Of a stretch of DNA of 64,000 nt, positions 18,704 through 29,651 are shown piece after piece. The stretch is from NCBI RefSeq assembly GCF_000422665.1, contig NZ_AUGM01000007.1, positions 124,001 through 188,000 of the forward strand. The letters are read 5' to 3'. Numbering within the stretch: the first letter of the stretch is position 1; every line of letters begins with the position of its first letter. Position numbers and translations under genes: made by a program. Source of the stretch: Ferrimonas senticii DSM 18821. Its GTDB lineage: Bacteria > Pseudomonadota > Gammaproteobacteria > Enterobacterales > Shewanellaceae. Below the pieces are notes generated by a model. The model searched no databases. It had not been told where the DNA came from and worked only from the letters and a program-made list of their open reading frames with translations.

Positions 18704-20152
18704 TTAAGCGGTACCGCCAACAGTCAGGCGATCCAGCTTCAGGCTTGGCTGGCCAACCCCCACTGGTACGCTTTGGCCATCTTTGCCACAGACGCCAACG
18801 CCGTTATCCAGCGCCAGATCGTTGGCCACCATCGATACCTGCTGCATCGCTTCAATGCCGTTACCGATTAAGGTTGCGCCCTTAATTGGCTGCTTAATCT
18901 CGCCATTTTCAATCAGGTAGGCTTCAGAGGCGGAGAACACAAACTTACCGCTGGTGATGTCCACTTGGCCGCCACCAAAGTTTGGCGCGTAGATGCCACG
19001 CTCCACTGAAGCGATCAGTTGTTCTGGGGTGTGCTTACCGCCAAGCATGTAGGTGTTGGTCATCCGTGGCATCGGCAGGTGCGCGTAAGACTCACGGCGA
19101 CCGTTACCGGTTGGTGCCACCCCCATCAAACGGGCGTTCATCTTGTCCTGCATATAGCCTTTAAGAATGCCGTTTTCAATCAGCACCGTACGCTGACTGA
19201 CCGTACCTTCATCATCCACGGTCATGCTGCCGCGACGATCTTCTAAGGTGCCGTCATCGACGATGGTGCACAGCTCGGAACAAACCTGCTCGCCAATGCG
19301 GCCAGAGAACAACGATGAGCCTTTGCGGTTAAAGTCGCCTTCCAGGCCGTGACCAACCGCTTCGTGCAGCAGTACCCCTGGCCAGCCTGGGCCCAGTACC
19401 ACTGGCATTTCACCGGCGGGCGCATCAACCGCTTCGAGGTTTACGCTGGCCTGACGCACCGCTTCATGACACAGTTGGAATGCCGCCATCTTGCCGTTGC
19501 TGTCCAGTTGCAGCAGACGGTCGTAACCGTAACGACCACCCATGCCAGCGGCGCCGCGCTCACGCAGTTCACCTTCGGTCATGATCACCGAGCAGTTCAA
19601 ACGGATCAGCGGGCGAATGTCGGTTGCCAGAGTGCCATCGGACGCCGCCACCAGCATCTCTTCGTAAACGCCACTGAGGCTAACCACCACTTGGGTGATG
19701 CGAGGATCGAGACCACGTACGTAGGCGTCCATCTCTTTTAGCAGGTTGAGCTTGGCTTCGGCGGCCATCGCATCAATCGGGTTGCTTGGCTGGTAGCGAG
19801 CCTTGAGCTCGGCGGCTTTCAGCGCATTAACCTTGCCCTGGGCACCGGCAGCAGCAATACCACGAGCCGCCATGGCCGATTGCTTCAGCGCCAGTGGGCT
19901 GATCTCGTCGGCGTAAGCAAAACCGGTTTTGTCACCGGTAATGGCACGCACGCCCAAGCCTTGCTCGATATTGAAGCTGCCCTCTTTAACGATGCCGTCT
20001 TCCAATACCCAAGTTTCATGCTTGCTGGATTGCAGGTAGATATCCGCGTAATCCAGTTGATGTTGATGCAGTTGCTTAAGCGCCAGTTCTAGGCTGTCGC
20101 AGTTCAGATCGGCTGGCGTCAACAACGACGCAGAAACGGTGGAAAAGCTCAT
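18704..20152 (-). CDS. tldD: Metalloprotease subunit TldD
   Basis: 482 residues from the ATG at 20152, which has GAGGA upstream and overlaps the nitrilase stop by four bases; the longer frame to 20221 is rejected. The zinc site HExxxH is seen as [12 protein letters not shown] near residue 263, and the third ligand is the conserved Cys in [13 protein letters not shown] near residue 454. Together with PmbA/TldE it forms the TldD/E protease that degrades unstructured peptides by threading them into its cavity. It is the last gene of the mre-rng-yhdP run. Confidence 0.96.
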   Translation of the reverse strand: MSFSTVSASLLTPADLNCDSLELALKQLHQHQLDYADIYLQSSKHETWVLEDGIVKEGSFNIEQGLGVRAITGDKTGFAYADEISPLALKQSAMAARGIAAAGAQGKVNALKAAELKARYQPSNPIDAMAAEAKLNLLKEMDAYVRGLDPRITQVVVSLSGVYEEMLVAASDGTLATDIRPLIRLNCSVIMTEGELRERGAAGMGGRYGYDRLLQLDSNGKMAAFQLCHEAVRQASVNLEAVDAPAGEMPVVLGPGWPGVLLHEAVGHGLEGDFNRKGSSLFSGRIGEQVCSELCTIVDDGTLEDRRGSMTVDDEGTVSQRTVLIENGILKGYMQDKMNARLMGVAPTGNGRRESYAHLPMPRMTNTYMLGGKHTPEQLIASVERGIYAPNFGGGQVDITSGKFVFSASEAYLIENGEIKQPIKGATLIGNGIEAMQQVSMVANDLALDNGVGVCGKDGQSVPVGVGQPSLKLDRLTVGGTA

Positions 20153-21000
20153 GATTCCTCTTGTATACGTTCGACCGCCACAGCGCGGCGGTGCTGCAAT
20201 ACCGGCATATCCTGCCGACACTGCTTAAGCTGCTGTCGATTCAGGCGGGCACTGACCCAGCCTTCGCCGTTGGGACGCTCAGCGATGATGGTTCCCCATG
20301 GGTCGACCACGATCGATTGTCCCCAAGTACGGCGACCATCGGGGTGTTGCCCCCATTGATTGGCCGCCAGTACAAAAATTTGGTTTTCAATGGCGCGCGC
20401 CTGCAGCAACGGTTGCCAATGAGCGGCGCCGGTGCGCTCGGTAAAGGCCGCCGGCAGCACCATCAGGTCCACCTCTGCGGCCAGTTGCGACCACATCGAG
20501 GGGAAGCGCACATCGTAGCACACCGCCATGCCAATCCGACCAATGGCGCTATCGATCACCAACAGTCGCGAACCTGGGTGGGTATCGCGGCTTTCATGGT
20601 AACTGTGGCCATCGCCAACTTCGGCATCAAACAGATGCACTTTGTCGTAGCGGCCAAGGCCGTTGCCATCAGGGCCAAACAGCCAACTGCTGGCAAACGC
20701 CCGGCCATCAGCGGCAGCCACCGGCAGCGTGCCCGCCACCAGATAACACTGATACTGCTTGGCCAATGCCGCCAGCTGCTGTTGATAGTGGCCGGTCCGC
20801 GACGGCTCGGCGCTCAGATGCCAACGCTGGCCCTCGCCAAAGTGCAAACAGGCCTCTGGCAGCACCACTAAGGCGTTGGCCAACGCCGCGCCTTGCTCCA
20901 CCGCCAGTTCCGCCAAAAACTGGCGAATACGGCTAAGGTTGTGCTCGGCACCGCCGCCGCTGGTCATCTGCAGTAGGTGGACATTGATGCTGTCGCTCAT
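20149..21000 (-). CDS. Carbon-nitrogen hydrolase, nitrilase superfamily (Nit1-like)
   Basis: 283 residues with the Glu-Lys-Cys catalytic triad: E49 ([10 protein letters not shown]), K120 ([10 protein letters not shown]) and C161 ([11 protein letters not shown]). The pattern matches the Nit1/YbeM branch, known as deaminated-glutathione amidases that hydrolyse an off-product of transaminases. It sits between yhdP and tldD, overlapping tldD by ATGA, the order common in Shewanella and Vibrio relatives. The exact substrate is inferred from the family. Confidence 0.88.
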   Translation of the reverse strand: MSDSINVHLLQMTSGGGAEHNLSRIRQFLAELAVEQGAALANALVVLPEACLHFGEGQRWHLSAEPSRTGHYQQQLAALAKQYQCYLVAGTLPVAAADGRAFASSWLFGPDGNGLGRYDKVHLFDAEVGDGHSYHESRDTHPGSRLLVIDSAIGRIGMAVCYDVRFPSMWSQLAAEVDLMVLPAAFTERTGAAHWQPLLQARAIENQIFVLAANQWGQHPDGRRTWGQSIVVDPWGTIIAERPNGEGWVSARLNRQQLKQCRQDMPVLQHRRAVAVERIQEES

Positions 21001-21023
21001 GGTTACTCCCTGTAATCATTCCT

Positions 21024-24000
21024 TTAATTATTTGGGTCTTGCCCTTGGCGCACCTCGACCTCGCGTTTCAGACGCTCGGTTTCTTCCAACTGAGGATCAT
21101 CCAAGCTGCCGCTGAGGCGGTAATTCAACTGGGTGATCACCTCAATGACCGGCTCCAACAAGGTGGTTACCGCCAACGCCCCTAGGCCCATGGTTAGTGC
21201 CCCCGTACTTAGGTACATCACCGCCGGCAAACTGGAGGTCAGCGCCGGTGAGAAACGCAGGTGGTAATCCAAGGTACGCTCTGGCAGGTTGGTCCAACCG
21301 TCGACTCGCAGTTTGCCGGCGCCACCATCAAGTAGGCCATTGTTGGTGCTGGCGATCCCTTGGTTGAACTTAACGTCAGCGGAGAACTCATCAAAATGCA
21401 TTCCCTCGCCAAACACATCCGAGAAGTCCAGCGCCAACTTACGCATCAACGATTCCAGACTAAACAGCGACAGCAAACGAGCGCCTTTATCGCCCACCTG
21501 TTTCAAATGGCCACTGTTAAGCTCAAAGCTCATGTCACCATTGAGATTATCTAGGGTAAATTGCCACGGCGCCCCCGCCCATTGCAGATTGAAATCCAAC
21601 TCGCCACTGGCTTGCTGGATAGAGGGTTCCAGCCCCCATTGGCTCATCAACGCATCGATCTGCTTAGTGCGGATCCCCCCGGTAAACTTGCTGGCGCTGG
21701 CACTGCCGTCGGCATACCAAAGTCCTTGCGCATTCAGTTGATGATCGGCGTATCCCAATTGCAGTTGTTCGATGCGATAGCTGTGCTGCTGCGGATCACC
21801 CACAGCCAGTAACGACAACGGCCCCAGCTGCATCTGACCAAAGCGAAGATCAGCGATATTTACCTGTAACGCCGGAAATTGCTCGATGGCAGTGGCCGCT
21901 GCGGCGACAAATTCATCGGCAGTGGCAGGCAACGCGGCTTCAGCACTGAGGTTTGGCAGATGTAAAAACTCCGCTTCGACCGCAACCCCAAGTTGTTCGG
22001 CACCCTCGCCAATTTGCACCTCGGCCTTGGCGTGTTGGCTATCCAAAGACAGTTGCCAACCGTCACGGCTTGGCTGCGCAACCAGACTGCCAACACCAAA
22101 ATCGAGATCAAAAAGTTGCAGCGAGTTGCCGCTTAGCTGCAGTTCGGTCAGCGGTGCAAACAAGGTTTTTTGCGGCGCGGCTGCGCTGCTGGTGCTGCTG
22201 GCGTCACTGCGATTAAAGCGCGCTAGCTCCTCCACCAGTGGCTGCCACTGCTGCAACGCGATGGTATCGCCCTGCCACAGCAACAGGCCATTAGCCTCAG
22301 TCGGCTTTTGCAGTTGAGTCGGCTCAACTTGGATCAGATAGCGAGCAAACAGAGTGTCATCGGCGTAATCGATCGGTGCATTAAAGGCCAACTGCTGGCC
22401 CAATTGGAACGACAGTTGCGCTTGGCGATCGTCGCCGCTGATCCACAACTGCAAGGCACGATCGCTGGCGGCGGTTTTATTAAATGGCGGCGGCAGATCG
22501 ATGCTGACACCATTCAGTTTCGAGTGCAGATCGGCGTTAAAGCGTAAGCCACTGTCATTCACCAACAGATCCACTTCGCCAATGACGCTGCTGGCGCCGC
22601 TGAACCGATCGGTGATCGGATTTTGCAGCTCAACCGGCAATCGTGCCAACTGCCAGTCACTGACAAAATCGATATCAACGCCGTAATCGTCACCGCGCAG
22701 GCCACCTTGTAACTGGATGGTGGTCGGCTGATGCAGCACTTGCGCCTGCAGATCGGTGACGATCACCTGCTCGTTACTAAACTGCAACTGGCCGGTTACT
22801 TGACGCAGCGGCAGCGCCAGCGGTGCCAACCACACTTCGGCGTTGTCAAAGGCGATGGTGCCATTGACCTGCGGCAACTGCGCGCTAACGGCGTCACCGA
22901 GCGGGAAGCGCATATCCAGCACCAATGGCAACGGTTGTTGTGGCTGTACCTGCTGCAGCAGTGGCGTAATGCTGCTGGCTAAAAAGGTCTCTTTTAAGAT
23001 GGTGTCGGCCATCGATGGCTTCACCACGACTGCACCGTCGATCTCCAGCACCGTTGCTTCGCCAAGCTCGGGGATCACAATATCGACATCGTGCAGCGGC
23101 AGATCCGCCAACATCCCGCGCTTGGCATCCAAGTCCATCAAGGCGTTATCAAAGCGCGCCAGCACGGTGGCATCGGTCGCCGCCGGCCAATCATCAAGAA
23201 ATTCAAACCGTAGCGCCTGCATGGTGAAGTCGGCTAAGAAGCGACCACGGCTGTCGGTGAAGTTACTGCCATCCAGCGGCGCGTGCCACAACAGCTTACC
23301 GTCGTCAGTGGCGCCCGCTTGCAGCGCATTACCCAAGTAGCTGGCCAATTCACTGCCCATTACCTGCGGCAGGTAGTAGCGCACTTGCGCGGCGTCATTA
23401 ATGGCAAAGTTACCACTGAGCTGCAGCCACGGAGCGCGGTAGGGTAACAGTTGCACCACCCCTTGCAGCGCCGCTTCCAGATCGGCATTAACCAGCGTTA
23501 CTTGGTCAAACTGTAAGGCGCTGCCGAGCGACTCATTCAAGCTATTTTGACGTGGATACCAGCGCCCCTGCGCCGCCACCTGCTGCAGCTGTACCAAGGC
23601 GGCAAACTGTTGCGGCCAATCTAGGGTCAGCGGTTGTTCCGGCAAGCTAAAATGCAGCCCGCTGTCTTGCCACTGCAACTGCAGATCCAGTGGGCTCAGG
23701 CCTGGCAGTTCCCCGTGCTGGCGCCAGCCCACCCCTTGCAGCGGCAACTGTGCCTGCAGTTGCTGCGCTTGATAAGTGACGGCTAACGGGCCGATCTGCC
23801 CCTGCGCTTGGGTGTTGGCAAGCGCCTCTGCCAGCGACGACTGTGGCGCCACCAGCGTGGCCAGCGGTAACAGCCCCGCCAACGGCAGCGGATCGATTGC
23901 CAAAGTCAGCTTATCTGCTTGCTGCTCAAGCTGTAATGCCAGTGGCTGCCACTGATAGTCGTTGCTGCGAAGCTGCCAAGCGTCACTGCGCAGCTGCCAC

Positions 24001-24929
24001 CCTTGCTGGGTCGGCAACCACAGCAGATTGGCACGGTCAATGGCAAAGCTATCGCCCTGCTGATTGACGATTGCACTGCCATCGAGCTGCAGTTGCGCCT
24101 GCAACAGTGCGCTGTCGGTGAAGTTCAGCCAGCCTTGCAGATTAAGGGTGCTATCCAGCGTTAGCTGTGGCCAATGACGAGCCAATAACGGCCCCAGCTG
24201 CAATGCGTCCGCCGCCAGATAGAGACGACCGTGCAAGCGCTCATCCGCTAACTGCTGTAACTCCAGCGATAACGACAGATATTCATGTTGATGACGGCTG
24301 CCATCGAGATACAGTTGCCCTTGGCCGAGGTGGCGCGCCCCTTGATTGCGCCAATCCCAGCGGGCGAGATGCAGGGTATCCAGCAGCGTTTGATCGCGCC
24401 GTAAGTTGAGACGAATGTCCCGCAGGGTGACCTGTTCCAGCTGATCTAACAGCAGTGGTCGCAACGGACGCAGCTGCCCAAGTTCAAAGCCATCGCTGTC
24501 GGCGTTGCCATCCAAACTTAAATCGATGGCGACTCCGCTGACGGTCAGTTCGCCAAACACCACCGTTTGCTGCCACAGCGAACGCCAAAAATCGATAGTT
24601 AAATCAACCTGTTCGATGGTTAGTGCTAATGGCAGTTGCTGCTGCTCTGGCAGTTTGAGCTGATGGATCAGCAGGTGTGGGCCACTGCGTTGCCACTGGG
24701 CACCGAGTTGACCGATCTCCATCTCGATACCATAGCGGGTTAGCAATTCGCGGCTTAGGTGCTCGCGCACCTGCTCGAGTTGCGGCAACAAAAAACGCAC
24801 TAAGGTGACCAGCAACGCCAAGGTGACGATGCTGGCCGCCAACAGATTCCAGCACCAGCGACTGGCTCGCAGGCTAAAGTGCGCCGCCAGACGGCGGCGG
24901 CTTAGCCGCAGCGGCGATTTTACCGCCAT
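21024..24929 (-). CDS. yhdP: YhdP, AsmA-like inter-membrane phospholipid transport protein
   Basis: 1301 residues, similar to E. coli YhdP (about 1266). After a basic start (RLSRRRLAAHFSLRASRW) one membrane helix (NLLAASIVTLALLVTLVRFL) anchors it in the inner membrane. The rest is a very long run of Leu/Gln-rich beta strands that form a periplasm-spanning groove. The C-terminal AsmA-like part contains FELNSGHLKQVGDKGARLL and the LSTGALTMGLGALAVTTLLE amphipathic end. The family (YhdP, TamB, YdbH) moves phospholipids between membranes. The gene's place between rng and nit/tldD is conserved. Confidence 0.93.
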   Translation of the reverse strand: MAVKSPLRLSRRRLAAHFSLRASRWCWNLLAASIVTLALLVTLVRFLLPQLEQVREHLSRELLTRYGIEMEIGQLGAQWQRSGPHLLIHQLKLPEQQQLPLALTIEQVDLTIDFWRSLWQQTVVFGELTVSGVAIDLSLDGNADSDGFELGQLRPLRPLLLDQLEQVTLRDIRLNLRRDQTLLDTLHLARWDWRNQGARHLGQGQLYLDGSRHQHEYLSLSLELQQLADERLHGRLYLAADALQLGPLLARHWPQLTLDSTLNLQGWLNFTDSALLQAQLQLDGSAIVNQQGDSFAIDRANLLWLPTQQGWQLRSDAWQLRSNDYQWQPLALQLEQQADKLTLAIDPLPLAGLLPLATLVAPQSSLAEALANTQAQGQIGPLAVTYQAQQLQAQLPLQGVGWRQHGELPGLSPLDLQLQWQDSGLHFSLPEQPLTLDWPQQFAALVQLQQVAAQGRWYPRQNSLNESLGSALQFDQVTLVNADLEAALQGVVQLLPYRAPWLQLSGNFAINDAAQVRYYLPQVMGSELASYLGNALQAGATDDGKLLWHAPLDGSNFTDSRGRFLADFTMQALRFEFLDDWPAATDATVLARFDNALMDLDAKRGMLADLPLHDVDIVIPELGEATVLEIDGAVVVKPSMADTILKETFLASSITPLLQQVQPQQPLPLVLDMRFPLGDAVSAQLPQVNGTIAFDNAEVWLAPLALPLRQVTGQLQFSNEQVIVTDLQAQVLHQPTTIQLQGGLRGDDYGVDIDFVSDWQLARLPVELQNPITDRFSGASSVIGEVDLLVNDSGLRFNADLHSKLNGVSIDLPPPFNKTAASDRALQLWISGDDRQAQLSFQLGQQLAFNAPIDYADDTLFARYLIQVEPTQLQKPTEANGLLLWQGDTIALQQWQPLVEELARFNRSDASSTSSAAAPQKTLFAPLTELQLSGNSLQLFDLDFGVGSLVAQPSRDGWQLSLDSQHAKAEVQIGEGAEQLGVAVEAEFLHLPNLSAEAALPATADEFVAAAATAIEQFPALQVNIADLRFGQMQLGPLSLLAVGDPQQHSYRIEQLQLGYADHQLNAQGLWYADGSASASKFTGGIRTKQIDALMSQWGLEPSIQQASGELDFNLQWAGAPWQFTLDNLNGDMSFELNSGHLKQVGDKGARLLSLFSLESLMRKLALDFSDVFGEGMHFDEFSADVKFNQGIASTNNGLLDGGAGKLRVDGWTNLPERTLDYHLRFSPALTSSLPAVMYLSTGALTMGLGALAVTTLLEPVIEVITQLNYRLSGSLDDPQLEETERLKREVEVRQGQDPNN

Positions 24930-24993
24930 AACGGCAGCGCCAGTTCACCTTGAACGGCGCCCACCGCCAATCGCAAGGTGAACGTCAGGTGAA

Positions 24994-26502
24994 TCACATC
25001 ATCACCACATCGAACTTATCTTGGTGGTACAGCGGTTCCGGCTTTAACCGCACCCGCTTGCCCAGAAACACTTCCAGTTCCGCCAGACTGGCAGCTTCGT
25101 CACCGCTAAGCAGGTTTTCCACTTGCGGCGCCAGATACACCACGAACTCATCCACGTCGTAGGAGCGGTTAACCCGCAGGATCTCGCGGAAGATCTCGTT
25201 GCAGACGGTTTCTGGGGTTTTCAACTGACCAGTGCCACGACAGGATGGGCACTCGCCACAGAGCACATGCTCCAAGCTTTCGCGGGTGCGCTTGCGGGTC
25301 ATCTCCACCAAACCAAGTTGCGACAAGCCACTGATGCTGGTTTTGACCCGATCCTGCGCCAGCGCCAACTCCAACCCGTGCAGCACCCGTTGCTTATGCT
25401 CTTCGGAGATCATGTCGATAAAATCGATAATGATGATCCCGCCAAGGTTGCGCAGTCGCAGTTGGCGGGCGATCGCTTGGGTCGCTTCTTGGTTGGTGTT
25501 GAAGATGGTCTCTTCTAAGTTGCGATGGCCGACAAACGCGCCGGTGTTGATGTCGATGGTCGTCATCGCTTCGGTTTGATCGATGATCAGGTAACCACCG
25601 GATTTCAGTTCGACCTTACGCTGCAGCGCTCGCTGGATCTCATTTTCAACGTCATAGAGATCGAAGATCGGCGCTTTGCCACGGTACAGTTCTACCCCAG
25701 CGCTGACCTCTGGCATAAATTCAGAGACAAACTCTTTCAGCTGCTCATAGGCTTCTGGCGAGTCCACTTGCACTCGGTCAAGCGAGCACACCACCAGATC
25801 CCGCACCACCCGCAGCGGCAGCGATGGCTCTTCGTACAGCAAGGTCACTGACTGCTTTTTTGAGGTCGGCGCGCGCTGGCGACGCTCTTGCACCTTTTTC
25901 CACACTCGGCGCAGATACGCCGCGTCATGGGCCAGCTCCAATTCGCTGGCGCCATCGGCGGCGGTACGAATAATGAAACCGCCATCGCTATCAACAAACT
26001 GGCCGACAATCGTCTTTAAGCGATCGCGCTCACCGTGCGCTTCCACCCGCTGTGAGACGCCAACATGGGCTGCCCCAGGCATAAACACCAGATAACGCGA
26101 AGGCAGAGTGATATCGGTGGTCAGCCGCGCGCCTTTGGTGCCCAGTGGATCTTTGACCACCTGCACCACAATCTCTTGCCCTTGGCGCACCAAGGCCGAG
26201 ATATCTTGGCTGCGAAACTGCTTGGCATCCGCGTCGTCGACGCACTCGGTGTGCGGCACAATGTCAGAGGCATGCAAAAACGCCGCCCGCTCTTGGCCGA
26301 TATCGACAAACGCCGCCTGCATCCCCGGTAACACCCGGGTCACTTTGCCGCGGTAGATATTGCCAACCAAACCACGACGGGAACGGCGCTCAATATGCAC
26401 CTCTTGCAACATTCCATGTTCCACCAGCGCGACCCGAGTTTCGGTCGGCGAGGCGTTAACCAGCAGCTCCGTGCTGATGCCGTTGTGGTTACGATTGTTC
26501 AT
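24994..26502 (-). CDS. rng: Ribonuclease G
   Basis: 502 residues from the ATG at 26502 (a TTG lies one codon earlier). It has the S1 domain in the N-terminal part (VGNIYRGKVTRVLPGMQAAF), the DNase I-like catalytic region with acidic residues in TTIDINTGAFVG and IIIDFIDM, and a zinc-link pattern CGECPSC near residue 415. It lacks the long C-terminal scaffold of RNase E, so it is RNase G, which matures 16S rRNA 5' ends. It starts 6 bases after the maf stop. Confidence 0.96.
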   Translation of the reverse strand: MNNRNHNGISTELLVNASPTETRVALVEHGMLQEVHIERRSRRGLVGNIYRGKVTRVLPGMQAAFVDIGQERAAFLHASDIVPHTECVDDADAKQFRSQDISALVRQGQEIVVQVVKDPLGTKGARLTTDITLPSRYLVFMPGAAHVGVSQRVEAHGERDRLKTIVGQFVDSDGGFIIRTAADGASELELAHDAAYLRRVWKKVQERRQRAPTSKKQSVTLLYEEPSLPLRVVRDLVVCSLDRVQVDSPEAYEQLKEFVSEFMPEVSAGVELYRGKAPIFDLYDVENEIQRALQRKVELKSGGYLIIDQTEAMTTIDINTGAFVGHRNLEETIFNTNQEATQAIARQLRLRNLGGIIIIDFIDMISEEHKQRVLHGLELALAQDRVKTSISGLSQLGLVEMTRKRTRESLEHVLCGECPSCRGTGQLKTPETVCNEIFREILRVNRSYDVDEFVVYLAPQVENLLSGDEAASLAELEVFLGKRVRLKPEPLYHQDKFDVVMM

Positions 26503-26508
26503 CAAAAT

Positions 26509-27105
26509 TTATCCGCTTATCGCCGCCACACTGGCGTCGATCAATTGTTTGGTTTCCACCAGTGGCAAGCCCACCACCGCGGAGTAGCTGCCGTTGATGG
26601 CCACCACAAAGTTGCCACCCAGCCCCTGAATGCCGTAGCTGCCGGCTTTATCCGCCGGTTCGCCAGTGTCCCAATAGGCGTCGATTTCACTGTCGGTCAA
26701 GTGGCAGAACTGCACCTCGGTGACCACCAGTTGCACTTGGCAACCTTGCTGGCTTGCTACCGCAATCGCGGTCATCACTTGGTGACTGCGACCACTAAGC
26801 CGACGCAGAGTTCGCACAGCATCGGCTTTATCCAAAGGTTTACCGAGGATCTCGCCATCCAACACAACGATGGTGTCCGAACCAAGCACCAGCGCCGTTG
26901 CTGCTGGTGCTTGGTCAAGTTGCGCCAGTCCTGCCGCTGCTTTGGCTTGCGCTAAGCGCTGCACTAGCGCTGCGGCGGATTCGCCCGCCAGCGGCGTTTC
27001 ATCCAGTTCCGGACTTAGGCACTGGAACTGATAACCCAATTGGCCTAACAGTTGCTGCCGACGCGGCGAGGTCGATGCCAGATAGAGAGAGTGACGCATG
27101 CTCAT
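26509..27105 (-). CDS. maf: Maf-family nucleoside triphosphate pyrophosphatase (YhdE-like)
   Basis: 198 residues with the Maf signature near the N-terminus ([18 protein letters not shown]), the substrate loop DETP, and [19 protein letters not shown]. coli YhdE in this operon position hydrolyses dTTP, UTP and related pseudouridine/5-methyl nucleotides. An alternative ATG two codons in gives MRHSLYLAS and is equally plausible. It sits between mreD and rng, the conserved gammaproteobacterial order. Confidence 0.93.
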   Translation of the reverse strand: MSMRHSLYLASTSPRRQQLLGQLGYQFQCLSPELDETPLAGESAAALVQRLAQAKAAAGLAQLDQAPAATALVLGSDTIVVLDGEILGKPLDKADAVRTLRRLSGRSHQVMTAIAVASQQGCQVQLVVTEVQFCHLTDSEIDAYWDTGEPADKAGSYGIQGLGGNFVVAINGSYSAVVGLPLVETKQLIDASVAAISG

Positions 27106-27111
27106 CCTTAA

Positions 27112-27600
27112 TTAACGGATCTTAAAACGACGCCGAACTTGTCCCAGCAGCCAGTGAGCCCACGGCCACAGAGCGGCGGTAAGTAAGGCCGGCTTTAGCA
27201 AAGCCCAATTAAGCTGCTGCAGATCATTACCGAGGTAGTCATGAACAATGATCACCGCTTGCGATATCAGGGCAAAAATTCCGACCAAACAGAGCTGATG
27301 CCAGACGGTAAAGTGGCGCAATTTTTGATATTGCACCGCCACCATAAAGGCGACGATCGCCAGCGCAAAACCGCGCACCCCAAGGGTGGCACCGAGCAGG
27401 ACATCAAGGACGATACCAGCAAGGCAAGCCGACAGAATATTAAAGCGGTGTGGCAATGCCAGCACCCAATACACCACCGTTAGCAGCAGCCAATCTGGCC
27501 GCCACGGGGCCAGCAGCTCTGGCATCGGCATAATCTGCAGCAGCAACGCCAACAGCAGCGTTAGCCAAAGCACGCCACGGCCATGGGCACGTTCGTTCAT
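27112..27600 (-). CDS. mreD: Rod shape-determining protein MreD
   Basis: 162 residues from the ATG at 27600 that overlaps the mreC stop by four bases (the frame is open to 27624). This equals the E. coli length. Five or so hydrophobic segments are visible and the conserved PDWLLLTVVYW lies in the second. It is an inner-membrane component of the elongasome with MreB and MreC. Confidence 0.93.
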   Translation of the reverse strand: MNERAHGRGVLWLTLLLALLLQIMPMPELLAPWRPDWLLLTVVYWVLALPHRFNILSACLAGIVLDVLLGATLGVRGFALAIVAFMVAVQYQKLRHFTVWHQLCLVGIFALISQAVIIVHDYLGNDLQQLNWALLKPALLTAALWPWAHWLLGQVRRRFKIR

Positions 27601-28421
27601 GGCAATGCTCCTTCGGTTTGCCACAACAGCAGCAGATAACGGATGCGGGCCAACTGCGCCGTCGGTTCGGCCTTGATCTCGGCAAAGGTCGCGCCTTCTG
27701 CCCGTTCCACCGAGGTCACCTGCGCCACTGGATAACCTTCGGGAAAGCGACCGCCCAGCCCCGAAGAGGTCAGTAAGTCACCCACCCGAATGTCGGTATT
27801 CATCGCCACATTGGGCAGTTCCAACTGATTGCTGCGACCACTGCCATGAGCAATGGCGCGAATATCATTACGGGCGTTACGAACTGGAATGGCGTGGGTT
27901 AGATCGCTGATCAACAATACCGTCGCGGTCAGTTCAGTCACCGCGATCACCTGCCCAGCAACACCGAGACTGTCGAGCACCGGTTGGCCAACGTAGACGT
28001 TATTCTGGGTGCCTTTGTTGATCAGAACTTGGTGTTTGTGAGGATCTTGGTCAACCGATATCACCTCGGCGACCACTCGGCGGGAATCAAGGCTAACTGG
28101 CGAGTCTAACAGCGCGCGCAGCCGTCGGTTTTCCTGTTCTAGGTGCGACAACCGCTGCAAGCGCTCGGCGTTTAGCAAGTGCTGTCGTTGCAGATCGTGG
28201 TTTTGATTTAATAACGAGTCGCGACTGGCCAAATTGGCGCTGGCCGCTTCATACAATGCCGCTGGCATCGCCGCCACAAACTGCAGCGGGCTGAACAGAG
28301 TGCCCAGCGCCGCGCGCAGCGGTTGCAACTGCTGATTAAAAATCATCAGTCCCAGACACAACAGCACCGCCATAGCGAGGCGGTACTGTAGGGCGATGCC
28401 ACGAAGGAAGAATGGCTTCAT
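27597..28421 (-). CDS. mreC: Rod shape-determining protein MreC
   Basis: 274 residues. It has a short basic start, one membrane helix (LAMAVLLCLGLMIFN), a periplasmic coiled coil (about residues 70-110, NHDLQRQHLLNAERLQRLSH) and the two-barrel beta domain (VAEVISVDQDPHKHQVLINK, then GLGGRFPEGYPVAQV near the end). MreC links MreB filaments to the PBP2/RodA elongation complex in the periplasm. It starts 14 bases after mreB. Confidence 0.95.
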   Translation of the reverse strand: MKPFFLRGIALQYRLAMAVLLCLGLMIFNQQLQPLRAALGTLFSPLQFVAAMPAALYEAASANLASRDSLLNQNHDLQRQHLLNAERLQRLSHLEQENRRLRALLDSPVSLDSRRVVAEVISVDQDPHKHQVLINKGTQNNVYVGQPVLDSLGVAGQVIAVTELTATVLLISDLTHAIPVRNARNDIRAIAHGSGRSNQLELPNVAMNTDIRVGDLLTSSGLGGRFPEGYPVAQVTSVERAEGATFAEIKAEPTAQLARIRYLLLLWQTEGALP

Positions 28422-28435
28422 AGCCGGTGGTTCCC

Positions 28436-29545
<1,110 letters not shown>

Positions 29546-29651
29546 AAGTGGCACAAGGTAGATATCACTCACAAAGCCCCGATAAATGGCGGTTTTGCGG
29601 AAAAGCTCTAACAATGCCTTAACCCAATTCGGGATCCATTCAGAATCGGCA